In this document: in pieces, positions 38,294-47,790 of the stretch
How the letters are laid out: the number at the start of each line of letters is the position of its first letter
Numbering within the stretch: the first letter of the stretch is position 1
From: Promerops cafer
Taxonomy: Eukaryota > Chordata > Aves > Passeriformes > Nectariniidae
Assembly (NCBI GenBank): GCA_013398275.1
Contig: VZSE01001754.1
Location: forward strand, 324,515 to 388,514
Direction of reading: 5' to 3'
Length of the DNA: 64,000 bases
Made by a program: the position numbers and the translations under genes
The notes under the pieces: model-generated
Seen by the model: only the letters and a program-made list of their open reading frames with translations
Databases searched by the model: none
What the model was told of the DNA's origin: nothing

Positions 38294-38418
38294 ATAAGTG
38301 TGTGAGGCAGCTCTGCGTCAGTAGCACCCGCTGCCCAGAGGATATTGGAGAAGGGCCTTTTTGCAAAACAAACTTACCCCTCTCTGCTGCCTCCCCTGAT
38401 GCCTCTGATGGTGCAGAG
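38294..38418 (+). other. Exon-like segment with splice-site matches (cryptic or chance)
   Basis: A T-rich tract ending GCCTAG precedes 125 bases that stay open in one frame and end at GAG followed by GTAAGT, a perfect 5' splice-site match. The conceptual peptide has four cysteines but no recognisable domain. The length is not divisible by three and the end is phase 0, so it does not fit between the phase-1 FGFRL1 coding exons without shifting the frame. It could be a 5'-UTR or cryptic exon. Chance is the simplest explanation. Confidence 0.15.
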
Positions 38419-38422
38419 GTAA

Positions 38423-38462
38423 GTGGTAAGATGTGCCAAAGAGTGGTAAGATGTGCCAAAGT
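38423..38462. repeat. Tandem 20-bp direct repeat
   Basis: The word GTGGTAAGATGTGCCAAAG is repeated head to tail with a 20-bp period. The last base of each unit differs (A then T). Confidence 0.92.
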
Positions 38463-39665
38463 GTGTCTTGACTGGAAAAGCATTCATCCGTCACTGTTGC
38501 AGTCCCAAGGCAGGGCTCTACAGATATGTAGTGAAATAAGACCCAATGAATGCCTGTCCATGAGAAAGAGAGACAGACATCCGTGATGATATATCAACAT
38601 TTTATTCTTGCTGTGGCCCAGCTTCAGGAGGTCCAGCCACCATTGGCTTGCCAGGGAGTCTGAAGCCTCTGGCATATGTGAAGGTGCTGAATTATATTGT
38701 GGTTCTTTGTAAACACAGTAGTAAATTATGGTATTGTAGTAATTATCATGGTGTTTGATATTTACATCAAATGTGATTGAGATTCCAGAGAGTACTGCTT
38801 GAGCAGAAAGTTATTAATGCAAAGATGATAGGTAATAAAATGGGAATACTTACAGCACTAAATGAATAGAAAGAAGGCCCTATCAACTTTGTCTTAGAGC
38901 TGTACACTACTGAGAAGTGCATGCTGTATCTGGCAAAATTCACAGCAGGAAAAAAGGGTGAGGGGAGACTTTTATTCCTGGTCCTGAGAAAGCTGCTGGA
39001 GGTGCTAATGAAGAGCTGCAGTAATGTTTTTAGGCAGAATGGCTCTAAGAAACACACCCTTTTCTAAATGTCATAAAGGTCTGCGGATAGATCCTGTGAC
39101 AGGGACTGATCCAACAATTCCTCAGAATGAAAGGTCAGTCAAAGGAAAATGGCATTTAGGAGGACCAAGCTTACCACTGACCCAAACATGTGACAGATCC
39201 AGAGGCAACTCTGGTGCCATCAGGAGCACCGCTTGTGCAGCCTGCCCCAGAGAAGCACATGACGTGACTGGGAAACTATCTGATTCCTCCAGGTCTCAAA
39301 ATTCATCAGGAGTCAACATGAATGTCGGAAGGAAAGGGATTTTGAAGGAGCCTACAGCAGGCTTCCAAGTTGGGAGGAGAGTGCTCTCTCTCCACTGTCC
39401 CTGCTTGCCCTGCGCCAAACATTTTTTCCCCGGTACTAATTATAGATCTGTTTTTGTCATTTGAATATGCATGAAGTAGTATCCTGGCTCACAAGCAGGT
39501 TGCAGTGAAACTACTCCTAAAGTTTGACTTGGTTTGATAGGGCTCTGAGTCAGAAAGAACCTCTCCAAAGGCCAACCCACAATTTCAACAAGTCTGTGGA
39601 CTTGTCTGGGCATTTCACCTCCTTTGCACTGAGTGAGGGCACCATGTAGGGAAATGTAACAGAAT

Positions 39666-39709
39666 TTCTCACCCAGTGAGAATCTGATTCTCACCCAGTG
39701 TGAATCTGA
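39666..39709. repeat. Tandem 22-bp direct repeat
   Basis: Two adjacent copies beginning TTCTCACCCAGTG and ending GAATCTGA differ at a single base (A or T after CCAGTG). Confidence 0.9.
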
Positions 39710-41518
39710 ATTCTGCCTTGTGAATTCTGCTTTATCAAAGGCAACACACACAGCCCCTCTTCATGGGTGGATTTTCGCTTTAAAATATTCAGCAAGGCAA
39801 TTTGTGTCAGACCAGCATTCAAAAGGTCTTGGGGTTATCTTTCCATCCACAGAGATGGTTGGAAATTTCACAAGGTGGAGAACATAAGGGTGGTTTGGAA
39901 TTTTTAGAAACACCTGGACAGGCAGGATTTCTCATGGTGTTTTGCCAGTTCCCTTGGCGTATGGGAGGCTATCATCACCTCCAAGATGTTGTCCCACGGG
40001 TGACTGCAGAAGATGTGAAGGGGTGGGTGTTATCTTTGCCTTCTTTGTTATCTTTGTAATCTCTGACTTTTTCAGAATAAGTGCTCTCAAGGTCCTTACT
40101 TTGGGTCATTAGAAGTTCATCAGAATCTGAGTGTGTCTAATATCCATTGATTTAACCAGCCTCTTAAGTTAAACTCTTTATTAAGTTTCAAGCTAGTTCA
40201 CCACTCTGTTCTCAGCCTGAGCAGCATTTCTTTCCACCAGCAAAGCTTCAAAATTCATGGGTGTGATTCAACATGAGTAACTGCAACAGCAGCTCTGGAG
40301 TCATTCAGGACCTGGACTGTATGTACTGCCTCAGTCATGCTGGGGAAAAATCAGGCAGACTTTGGAATAATAGGAATTAGTCATGAGGAAGTGCAAATAT
40401 GAGCTCTGTAGTTTATCCCCTGTGGGTCCAATTCTGCAAAACACTAGGAACAGGAGTAAAATACAAGGGAACAGTTCCAAATCCCACAAACATCTTGTGG
40501 GTTTTGGGTGCAACTCAGCATCGGCAATCCTTAGCAAAACATTTTGTCCTTGTGCAAGAACAGGGCACTTATTATCACACCCATTAACAGACTATTCTGG
40601 GAAGAGCACTGGTATTGCAATCTGTGTAGAGAACTTGTGCAATTAATGAAAAGGCAGAAAAGACATATGCAGGAAAAAGACTCTCAACTTTTCAGAGCCT
40701 TAGGAAGGAATTTCAGATGGAATTCAGCTATGGGACCATTCCCACTGTTGGAGTCTTTATCACTTCTTTTTTTCTGATTGTTGGCCTGTCCAAGTGCATC
40801 CTGTTATCATGTGGCAAACAGTATTTTTACTCTGACATTCCAGGGACACTCTCTTTTGTATGAAAGTATCACCTTTTACAAAGAGCAAATATTTGTCAGG
40901 TGGGTCAAACCGGCAGGGTTGCTAAGGAGATTTATAAAAATATCCTCTTTTGAACTCTAAGCATTGTTAACATGTCAGGTTAAGCCGTATCTTTTATTGA
41001 AGCACTACCCAATGAATGTTCTGTGTTCAACAACTGCAGGCTTACGTGTCTCAGATAAAGCCCATCTGCTGACTATTAAAGGGAATTACTGTACATACAA
41101 CATGAAAGAATTAAAACATTTGGGAGGTGTGGGGCAGTGTTTTGTTGTAAGTACCACTCCTGTTACCAATTTTGCCTTCAGGATAGGTGTTAAGTTTAAA
41201 ACAACTACAATTTCTTTACCAAATACACTGGAACATTTTGTGTGTTGGGGTCCTTCTTGTGACGAGAAAATGCTGGAAATTTTGGAAAAGCAATGGAGCC
41301 CCAGAACCAGGCTTCCCTGGTAAGTTAGCATGAGCTGCTGCTGATGGCAAGGCCACAGCTTCAGTTCTTGCTGTATCCCTTTGTAATTGCTGACATTTTC
41401 AGCCTTGGTTGTAAGTGATTTTTAGTAAGCACCTTTTATTCTGTACAGTAGTCAGTTTAATGGCCAGATTGATGACTCGGCTTTGAGTCACTGCTGTGTC
41501 ACTGGCAAAAGTCGTAAC

Positions 41519-41546
41519 AGCTGTGCCTGTCTCTGTTCTTTCCTAG
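41519..41546 (+). other. FGFRL1: Splice acceptor of the FGFRL1 Ig1 exon
   Basis: A pyrimidine-rich tract (CTGTCTCTGTTCTTTCCTAG) ends in AG at 41545-41546, immediately before the Ig1 reading frame. The intron is phase 1: the first base of the split glycine codon comes from the upstream exon. A branch point is not obvious. Adenines around TGAGTCAC or GTCGTAACAG, about 30-60 bases upstream, are candidates. Confidence 0.93.
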
Positions 41547-41819
41547 GGCCCCCAAGGATCGCCGATAAAGTGATTCACCGCCAGTCCGTGAGGCTGGGCA
41601 GGACCATCAAGCTCCTGTGCCCGGTGGAGGGCGACCCCCCGCCCCTCACCATGTGGATGAAGGATGGACGGACTATCCACAGTGGCTGGACGAGGTTCCG
41701 AATCCTCCAGCAAGGGCTGAAAATCAAGGAGGTGGAGAGCGAAGATGCGGGGACCTACATCTGCAAAGCCACCAATGGCTTCGGCAGCACCAACGTGAAC
41801 TACACCCTCATCGTCATTG
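41547..41819 (+). CDS. FGFRL1: FGFRL1 internal exon encoding Ig domain 1
   Basis: This internal exon encodes about 91 residues of the first extracellular Ig-like domain of FGFRL1, a single-pass cell-surface FGF- and heparin-binding receptor without a tyrosine kinase. Counting the split glycine codon as residue 1, the disulfide cysteines are at residues 25 and 73, the core tryptophan at 37 (in MWMKDG), and the DAGTYIC strand-F motif at 67-73. A possible N-glycosylation sequon (NYT) is at 85-87. The start GPPRIADK, then CPVEGDPPPLTMW, DGRTIHSGW and CKATNGFGS are characteristic of FGFRL1; FGFR1-4 differ here. The exon begins with two bases of a codon and ends with one base of the next, so both flanking introns are phase 1 and the exon length (273 nt) is divisible by three. 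A pyrimidine-rich acceptor ending TCCTAG and a GTGAGT donor bound it, so it is a real exon and not a processed pseudogene. The signal-peptide exon and the Ig2, Ig3 and transmembrane exons lie outside the window. Identification rests on recall of the family sequence. Confidence 0.96.
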
Positions 41820-41825
41820 GTGAGT
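41820..41825 (+). other. FGFRL1: Splice donor of the FGFRL1 Ig1 exon
   Basis: GTGAGT directly follows the last coding base and matches the vertebrate 5' splice-site consensus at all intronic positions. Reading through the donor would meet an in-frame TAG at 41825-41827, so unspliced transcripts would stop right after the Ig1 domain. Confidence 0.93.
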
Positions 41826-44800
41826 AGAGCTGGAGCAAAGCCAGGCCTCACCTGCTCCGGGGCGACAGAGAGAGAGCTGATTTCCATGTAGCTGTCAGTG
41901 ACTGCAGATTTGCTTTGCTGATCATTCGCTGACCTCCACTCTTAGCTGGCCCCTTCCAGTGTTTGAGGATTGCCAGAGCTGGCTGTGCTGCTGCGCATCT
42001 TCTGCTGCAGCCGGCTGCAGGCAGATAAGATTGCGGAGTGCCAAAGGTTACACATAAACAGAAATGATGCAATAGCCACTGGGGTCCAGATCACAATGAA
42101 TTCCACACAGGAAAGGCTGTGCGATAAGGAGAGGTCACACTGATCTTTATGTTTGCTGTTGGAACAGGATAGCTCTCAAAACAAATGTTGGAGCACCCAT
42201 ATGAAAATGCACAGTGGGGAGATCCATGTGCTGAGCTGTTGTAACGCATGGTTTCTTCAGGAATAAGAATATTCTTAAAAGAATATTTGGGTTGAAACAA
42301 AGCTCTGAGCTGGCATGTAATCCAGGGATGCTCGGCTCCTGAGAAATCTTCTTGATGGAGGCAGGATTAAAAAAGCTTCAGATGCTGTCTCAGTGATCAT
42401 GGTTCACTGGCAATGCTTTTGACCATTTTCAAAAGGCTTGCTTGGCCCAGCAGTGAGATTTTGGGGCCACTTGCTGGGCTGAGCATTCCCAAAGGCTCCC
42501 AAAGACATTTCTCTGGGTAATCAGAGATTCTTCTGCAGGGGCTGCCACAGAAATGTGCTCATTGGTGCTTGGCTGGGAGAAGGAAAAGAGCTGGGTGAAA
42601 ATCAGTGTGCTGGAGGATGTTGATGGAGCCAAGGGGAGGGTTACAAAGCAGGGGGTGAGATCAGGTATCTTGCTCACCTTTTGCCTGATCAGCATCCCAA
42701 GCATCTGGTCTACAAAGTTCTGTTTCTCTGAGATGGTGGAAGTGAGGACAGAGTTTAGGGCAGTTTCCAGCTTCCTACTGGTTGGGTCTTGGCCTGGTTT
42801 TGTTCTGTTTCTCCTTCCTCCTGTTTGCAGCAGGAGGGGAAACTGCTGTGGGCTCAGGGCACGTAGCAGACACTTGGTGCTGCTTGATGGAGGATTATCA
42901 CCCGATAACAGGAGAATGCACTTTGCTGCACAGCCAGTATAAGAAAGGGACCAGAATGTAAATATCTTATCTGGAAAGAGATGCTTCTGTGAGGGAAACC
43001 CTTTGGTGTCTCCTGTAGCATCAGTGGGATAGAGCTGCAGAAGTCTACTTATAGTTTATGTAGTTTGAGGATTTGGTTTTCCTTGTTCACCTCTTTCTTA
43101 ACCACATTCATCCATTTCTCTGTGCTACACTGAATAAACAGGGTGAAGTGGAAATAGTCTTACGGAGTTGTGTCCATACAGACTCCTTTTGTATATGCTT
43201 TCCAGACTGTTTGCTATGGGGAAAGGAATGCTGTAACAGACTGCTTCAGTCCAGCTTGTGGTTTTGCAGTATGTGGTGATTGCCAAAATCTTTGATGTCC
43301 TGTGTCATCCTGTATCTTCTATAATGCTCAAGCCAGATCCCATTATTCCAGGGCAGAGGCATCAAGGTATCTGTAAGTCAAAGAAGGCTCTCCTATTCTT
43401 GGTAGCACTACAGAAGCAAATGGAAACAAAAAGCCAGGAGGCACAGGGTAAAAGTTGGACTAGAATTCAGGAAAGATTGGGACAAAAACTCCAATTCAGT
43501 TGCTCAGGGAAATTGGATTATCAAATATAATTGTGTTAAGAACAATAGTGTACATTATATTTGGCACTGAAAAACCCTGGGCAGAAACACTAGTTATTTA
43601 GAGCCTCATCAGGCATCTATGGAAGGAAATGGCAAGCTCCCACTGGCCTCTGTGGGTGTGAGATTGAGCCCTATGCAAACAAATATTGATCCCCGAGTGC
43701 CAAGAAAAGGGTAACTTTAACCTAAACCTGTGTCAGACATATGGGCTGAGGTATCATTCATTTCCATGTATCCTTGTTGTAAATGCTGGCTAAACCCAGT
43801 GCTTCTTACACTATTTTGCACCTTCTTTCCTCGTCTCACAGTGTGCCCTTGTGCATCCTTGTTGCTCAGACCATTTTTGATGGATTACTTACGTCCCCTG
43901 TCTCTGGTGGTACAGTTGTGTTCATGTAGCGTTTCAAACCGATTGCTTTTCACTGGGGCAGTTTCCCCTGAAAACAAATGTTCCCCTTGTATCTTTCTTG
44001 TCAAGCTCTGCAAGTAAACACAAGGTATCACTGACTTACTCTTTCAAAGGACCCAGACATTTAATGCAATGACCAGTTGCTCATGTTCGTCTTGGTGAAA
44101 ATACTTTTGGTTGAGAGAAAATCAATCCCTTGTTGGTTTTTGAGAAGGAGGCAGTGTTTTAAAACCAACTGCATGTCAGTTTTGACGACGAAGATCAAAT
44201 TGATGGAGCTGTTTTGTTTGTGCTCTGGAAAGCACAAAACTTCATTAGGCTTTTTGAACCATATGGCTTCTCTATTTTCCCACTCCTTCAAAGGAGAAAA
44301 ACCCCTCTTATTCCAGCTTTACTGCTAACACCAAACATGTAAAACCACACAGGTGTCAGACATGGGCAAGATGGTTAAGATATTAGATCTACAACAGCAT
44401 TAAATGATTCATGAATCACTAGGACTTAAAAGAATATAAATCATATTGACATGAGAGCATTCTGGAAATTTAATCAATAATATCTGGAAAATATTCAGTA
44501 GCTTATTGAAAGGTTTTGGAGTTATGCTGTATGATTCTAACTGAGCTCTGCCACACCACTGGCAAGTGAGGAACTGTCACCTCTGTGCTATGTACATGGA
44601 GGCTGCAGCAGAATAAGGTGATGGTTTACCCAAATCCTACAGAGAGCTGTGACTAAATTCAGTGGTATCCAATCTCTCTGCTTGCTTTCAGTGCTATGTA
44701 ACTCTTACTGATCTTAACTTTTATTATTCCATAATAGTACAGAGAACCAGCCAAAATCTGGGACATTGTACAAAGGAATAACAAGGTCAGTGGATCCTCC

Positions 44801-45052
44801 AACACTGGTGGGGGCCAGCTGGGGCATGGCAGAGATGAGCTCCCGGGCTGGACTCTGTGAGATGTAATAATTCAGCTGTAAGACTGTTTGAATGTCTCTT
44901 TGTGGCTTCAGGACAGATCTTGCAACCAGGCAGCTCAGTGCACGAGCGGAGCAGACGCAGGTGTGCCTCTGCATGTCTGGTAGACAGGACTGCAGCTTGC
45001 CTGGCTGGAGAACCTCTCAGTCTGAAAGTGCAGATGAGACGGATTACAGTGA

Positions 45053-45140
45053 TTTTACAGATGGTAACTGAGATAGAGACCAGGTGATTAGGCCAAGACC
45101 ACATAAAATAGGAGCTGAGGCTCAGAATTGAGTCTAAACC
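45053..45140 (-). repeat. Possible MIR/L2-like remnant
   Basis: TTTTACAGATGGTAACTGAG followed by ATAGAGACCAGGTGATTAGG, CCAAGACCACATAAA and GGAGCTGAGGCTCAGAATTG resembles the MIR/L2 segment with gaaactgag-gaggttaag-caaggtcaca order. Divergence is high. Confidence 0.4.
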
Positions 45141-47629
45141 TCTTAAATCTCTCCCTAAAAGACTATTCCTCCTTCATAACACATACTAAAGTCTTTTCTT
45201 CCTAATCTTGCATCTTCCTAGCTGCTCCTTTGGAAGTGAGTCTTCTCTTATTCTAGGGTTTTGATCTTCATTCTCAAATAAAGGCTTTGCCAACCCAGAT
45301 GGTAGCAATTGGTTTCTGCCCTGCTTATTTCCCCATCTTCTCAGACTGCAGGGCCTGGATCCCAGAGATCCAAGGAATCCTGCTCTAATACAGCCCTGCA
45401 TGAAATGTAAGCCAGTAAAAGCAGATTACCAATATAAGTCAAAACTACAATTTCCTCTCTTAGCTGTCCTTAATAGTTTTTGTGGCTCACCACAAGATTT
45501 GGGATGCCAATTACACTGCAGACAGATTTTCAAATGCTGGAAGAGGAATTTTAATCAGTATTTAATTACATTGCAGTTATTAAGTACAATGGTTCCTTAT
45601 TTTGGAGAATTATGTGTGGCTCATCAAAACAAATGTGCTATACCTTCCTCAAAAATTATATTTACAATGATGCCCATGAACTCTTATCTTTTTTTTCTCA
45701 ACTGAGTTAATTCTAAGGGTGTGAAAAGTAACTTTATTTTATTTATACATGGTTGGTTGAAACCTGCGGTTTCTTTACTGCATAATTAAAAAATTCCTTT
45801 CCAGTGTGCTCTAAAAGGAAACTTAAGGCCAAAGAGGAAGAAAGAAAGTGCTGAGTAGCCACTCCTTATTTGAAAACTGTCCACCTTGTGTGCTGAAGGG
45901 AGGCATGTTCTGCAGAAAAAACATAGCAGGTGGTGGTGTAACTGAAGCCTCCGTCGAGCTGTGGCCAGCTTGGAGAAACTGAGTTTGCACACATGGAGCC
46001 ACACTCCAGCCATCAGGCCCTCCCTGGGAAATCTCAGACCAAATGGGTGAGCTTTTCCTGACTCAAAAATAACTGAGAAAATGAAGTATTCTAACATGGA
46101 AGTGCTGGAGGACCTCCATTACTGCTCTCTGTGCAATAATAAACAGTATCCCGAGTTCCAGAAGTCTGGACATTCTCTGAAGGGAAACTTGTTTGTGAAC
46201 AGCTGTAGGAAGGACTATAGGTAAATATTTATGCTGTAACATAATGACCTCTTTCACTAATACACAACACAGAGGACTTTTCACTCGCAGAAGTGTTGTG
46301 GGCCAAATCCTGCAAGGTGTGCCAGCATTACAACATGTGGAGCTATTGCTACAGGTGCTGCCAGTAAATACTTCTTCCATCAGTTGCTCAACCAGGTGAT
46401 GAAAGATCAAACTGTCTCTATTTTCACATCTGCATCCATGTTTCTTACTGCTTTCTGTAGCAAAGGAAAAAAAAAGGCAGCAACAAGAGCGGGGTCTGGG
46501 GCTGTCACCTCCTTGCTTCTCTTGGTGTTTGTAAACTGCCAAGGACGCACCTTAGTTGGGTGCATATCAGCACAAAAAATAATCAACATTTACGTCCAGG
46601 AAACAGCTTCTCCTGAATTTCTTTTTCTTGCCCTATATCTCTGACTGCTGCAGTTGTTTATTTTGTTCTTTGGGGTTTTTTTTGAGAAATATTTCGGTGA
46701 AGAATCCATCATCTATCCAGTTCATATCCCCCTCTGGTGCCTGGCCCTCTGAGGGACCCAGCCACTTGGCCCCATTTGAGAGTAGAGTAGTAAAGTCTTG
46801 ATGCAGAGAGCAGGAGGAAGAGAGCAGCTTGTTGTCCTTCATAAACCACTGATTGGCTGTTCAGAATTTGAGCTACCGCTCACTTTCAGACAAATCAAAT
46901 TTGCTGTTAAATGTCTGCTGTGTGTCCATTGCAATTGATTGCTTCAAGAATCTGCTCTGACATCAGATGATTTATCTTTAAAGTAGCTTTTTCCTGCTGA
47001 GCCAACTGCTATTTTATGCTTTTTTTACAGCTTGTCCAAAGACAGCTCTCTTTGATAACAGGCATGTGTGAAAAATTTGCATTAAAATAACCATTTTTTT
47101 TAAACACTCAGCATAAGGATCCTGAAAAAATTCAGTGCCTTGTCTGAATTGATATTTATTCTTACGTTCTTTTTTCTGCTTGTAGTAGTAGAAAATACTG
47201 TGTGAAAAAAAATCAAGTACAGTAAAACATGGTTTGCATTACACTTCTGCAATGAAGTCATCAATCTGTGTCTCAGAACTCATTTACAGTGCAAAAGCTG
47301 AGAAAACATTTCTAGCCCAGAGTCAGGTGCCACCAGCCATCTTGGAAGAGCATGACAAATTCATTTATGTTTGGGTTTTGGCCTCTTAAGAAACTCTGGG
47401 GACCAGAGAGAGATGTGCTCAGCAAGAAGATGTGAATCAACACTGAGTCAGCAATGTGTGCACCAAGGGTCTGCTAATGCTAAGCAAAAGTTGAAATGAG
47501 TCAACACTTCAGAAATAAAGGGAGAAAATACTCAGTTTTTGCATTTGAGAACAAGGTGGTGTAGCCTGTGCTGATCATGGTAGAGTTAGCAAAATGTCTT
47601 TAGTGCATTTACTTAAACATGAAATGCAA

Positions 47630-47790
47630 AGGGCAGTCCATCCAGTGTGGGACCATTAACACAATCACACGGCATATAATCATGGCTAATGATGATTAGT
47701 CAGTCGTTATATGGAAATGAAGAGTTCCTTGTGACAATAAACAGTTACAAAGTTCGTGTTTAATTTGTTAAGGCCCAGGTCCAGCAGCTG
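47630..47790. promoter_or_regulatory. Candidate homeodomain-rich enhancer
   Basis: Within about 60 bases there are clustered TAAT cores: CATATAATCATGG, GGCTAATGATGATTAGTC, then GTGACAATAAACAG and GTGTTTAATTTG (Sox- and Fox-like words). No repeat signature is seen. The function is inferred from motif density only. Confidence 0.3.

Larger units (their letters stand above)
34771..41518. other. Unique intronic sequence leading to the Ig1 exon
   Basis: No coding exon was recognised apart from a doubtful exon-like segment at 38294-38418. A (TG)n run is near 36022-36034. Small tandem duplications lie at 38423-38462 and 39666-39709. AT-rich sequence dominates 35400-36700. Confidence 0.5.
1..41546 (+). 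other. FGFRL1: Upstream FGFRL1 intron, 3' part (and possibly earlier gene segments)
   Basis: No convincing coding exon was recognised before the Ig1 exon. The expected preceding exon should encode a hydrophobic signal peptide and end with one base of a glycine codon at a donor. No open frame with those properties stands out. The stretch is therefore interpreted as one intron of at least 41.5 kb, although a very short or non-coding 5' exon could be hidden in it. Contents are listed separately: CR1 and MIR remnants, simple repeats, candidate regulatory blocks, and otherwise unique sequence with stop codons in all frames. Confidence 0.75.

Noticed and set aside
41543..41887. 114-codon open frame antisense to the Ig1 exon, and a 68-codon frame in another + frame
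   Set aside because: They are shadows of the GC-richer coding exon. The sense frame alone has Ig landmarks and matching splice phases.
44560..44640. Possible MIR-like words (GCTCTGCCACACCACTGG, CACCTCTGTGC)
   Set aside because: The matching words are too few and the order too uncertain to annotate.
46063..46542. 159-codon open frame on -
   Set aside because: Cysteine-rich, but no spacing pattern of a known family. Probably chance.
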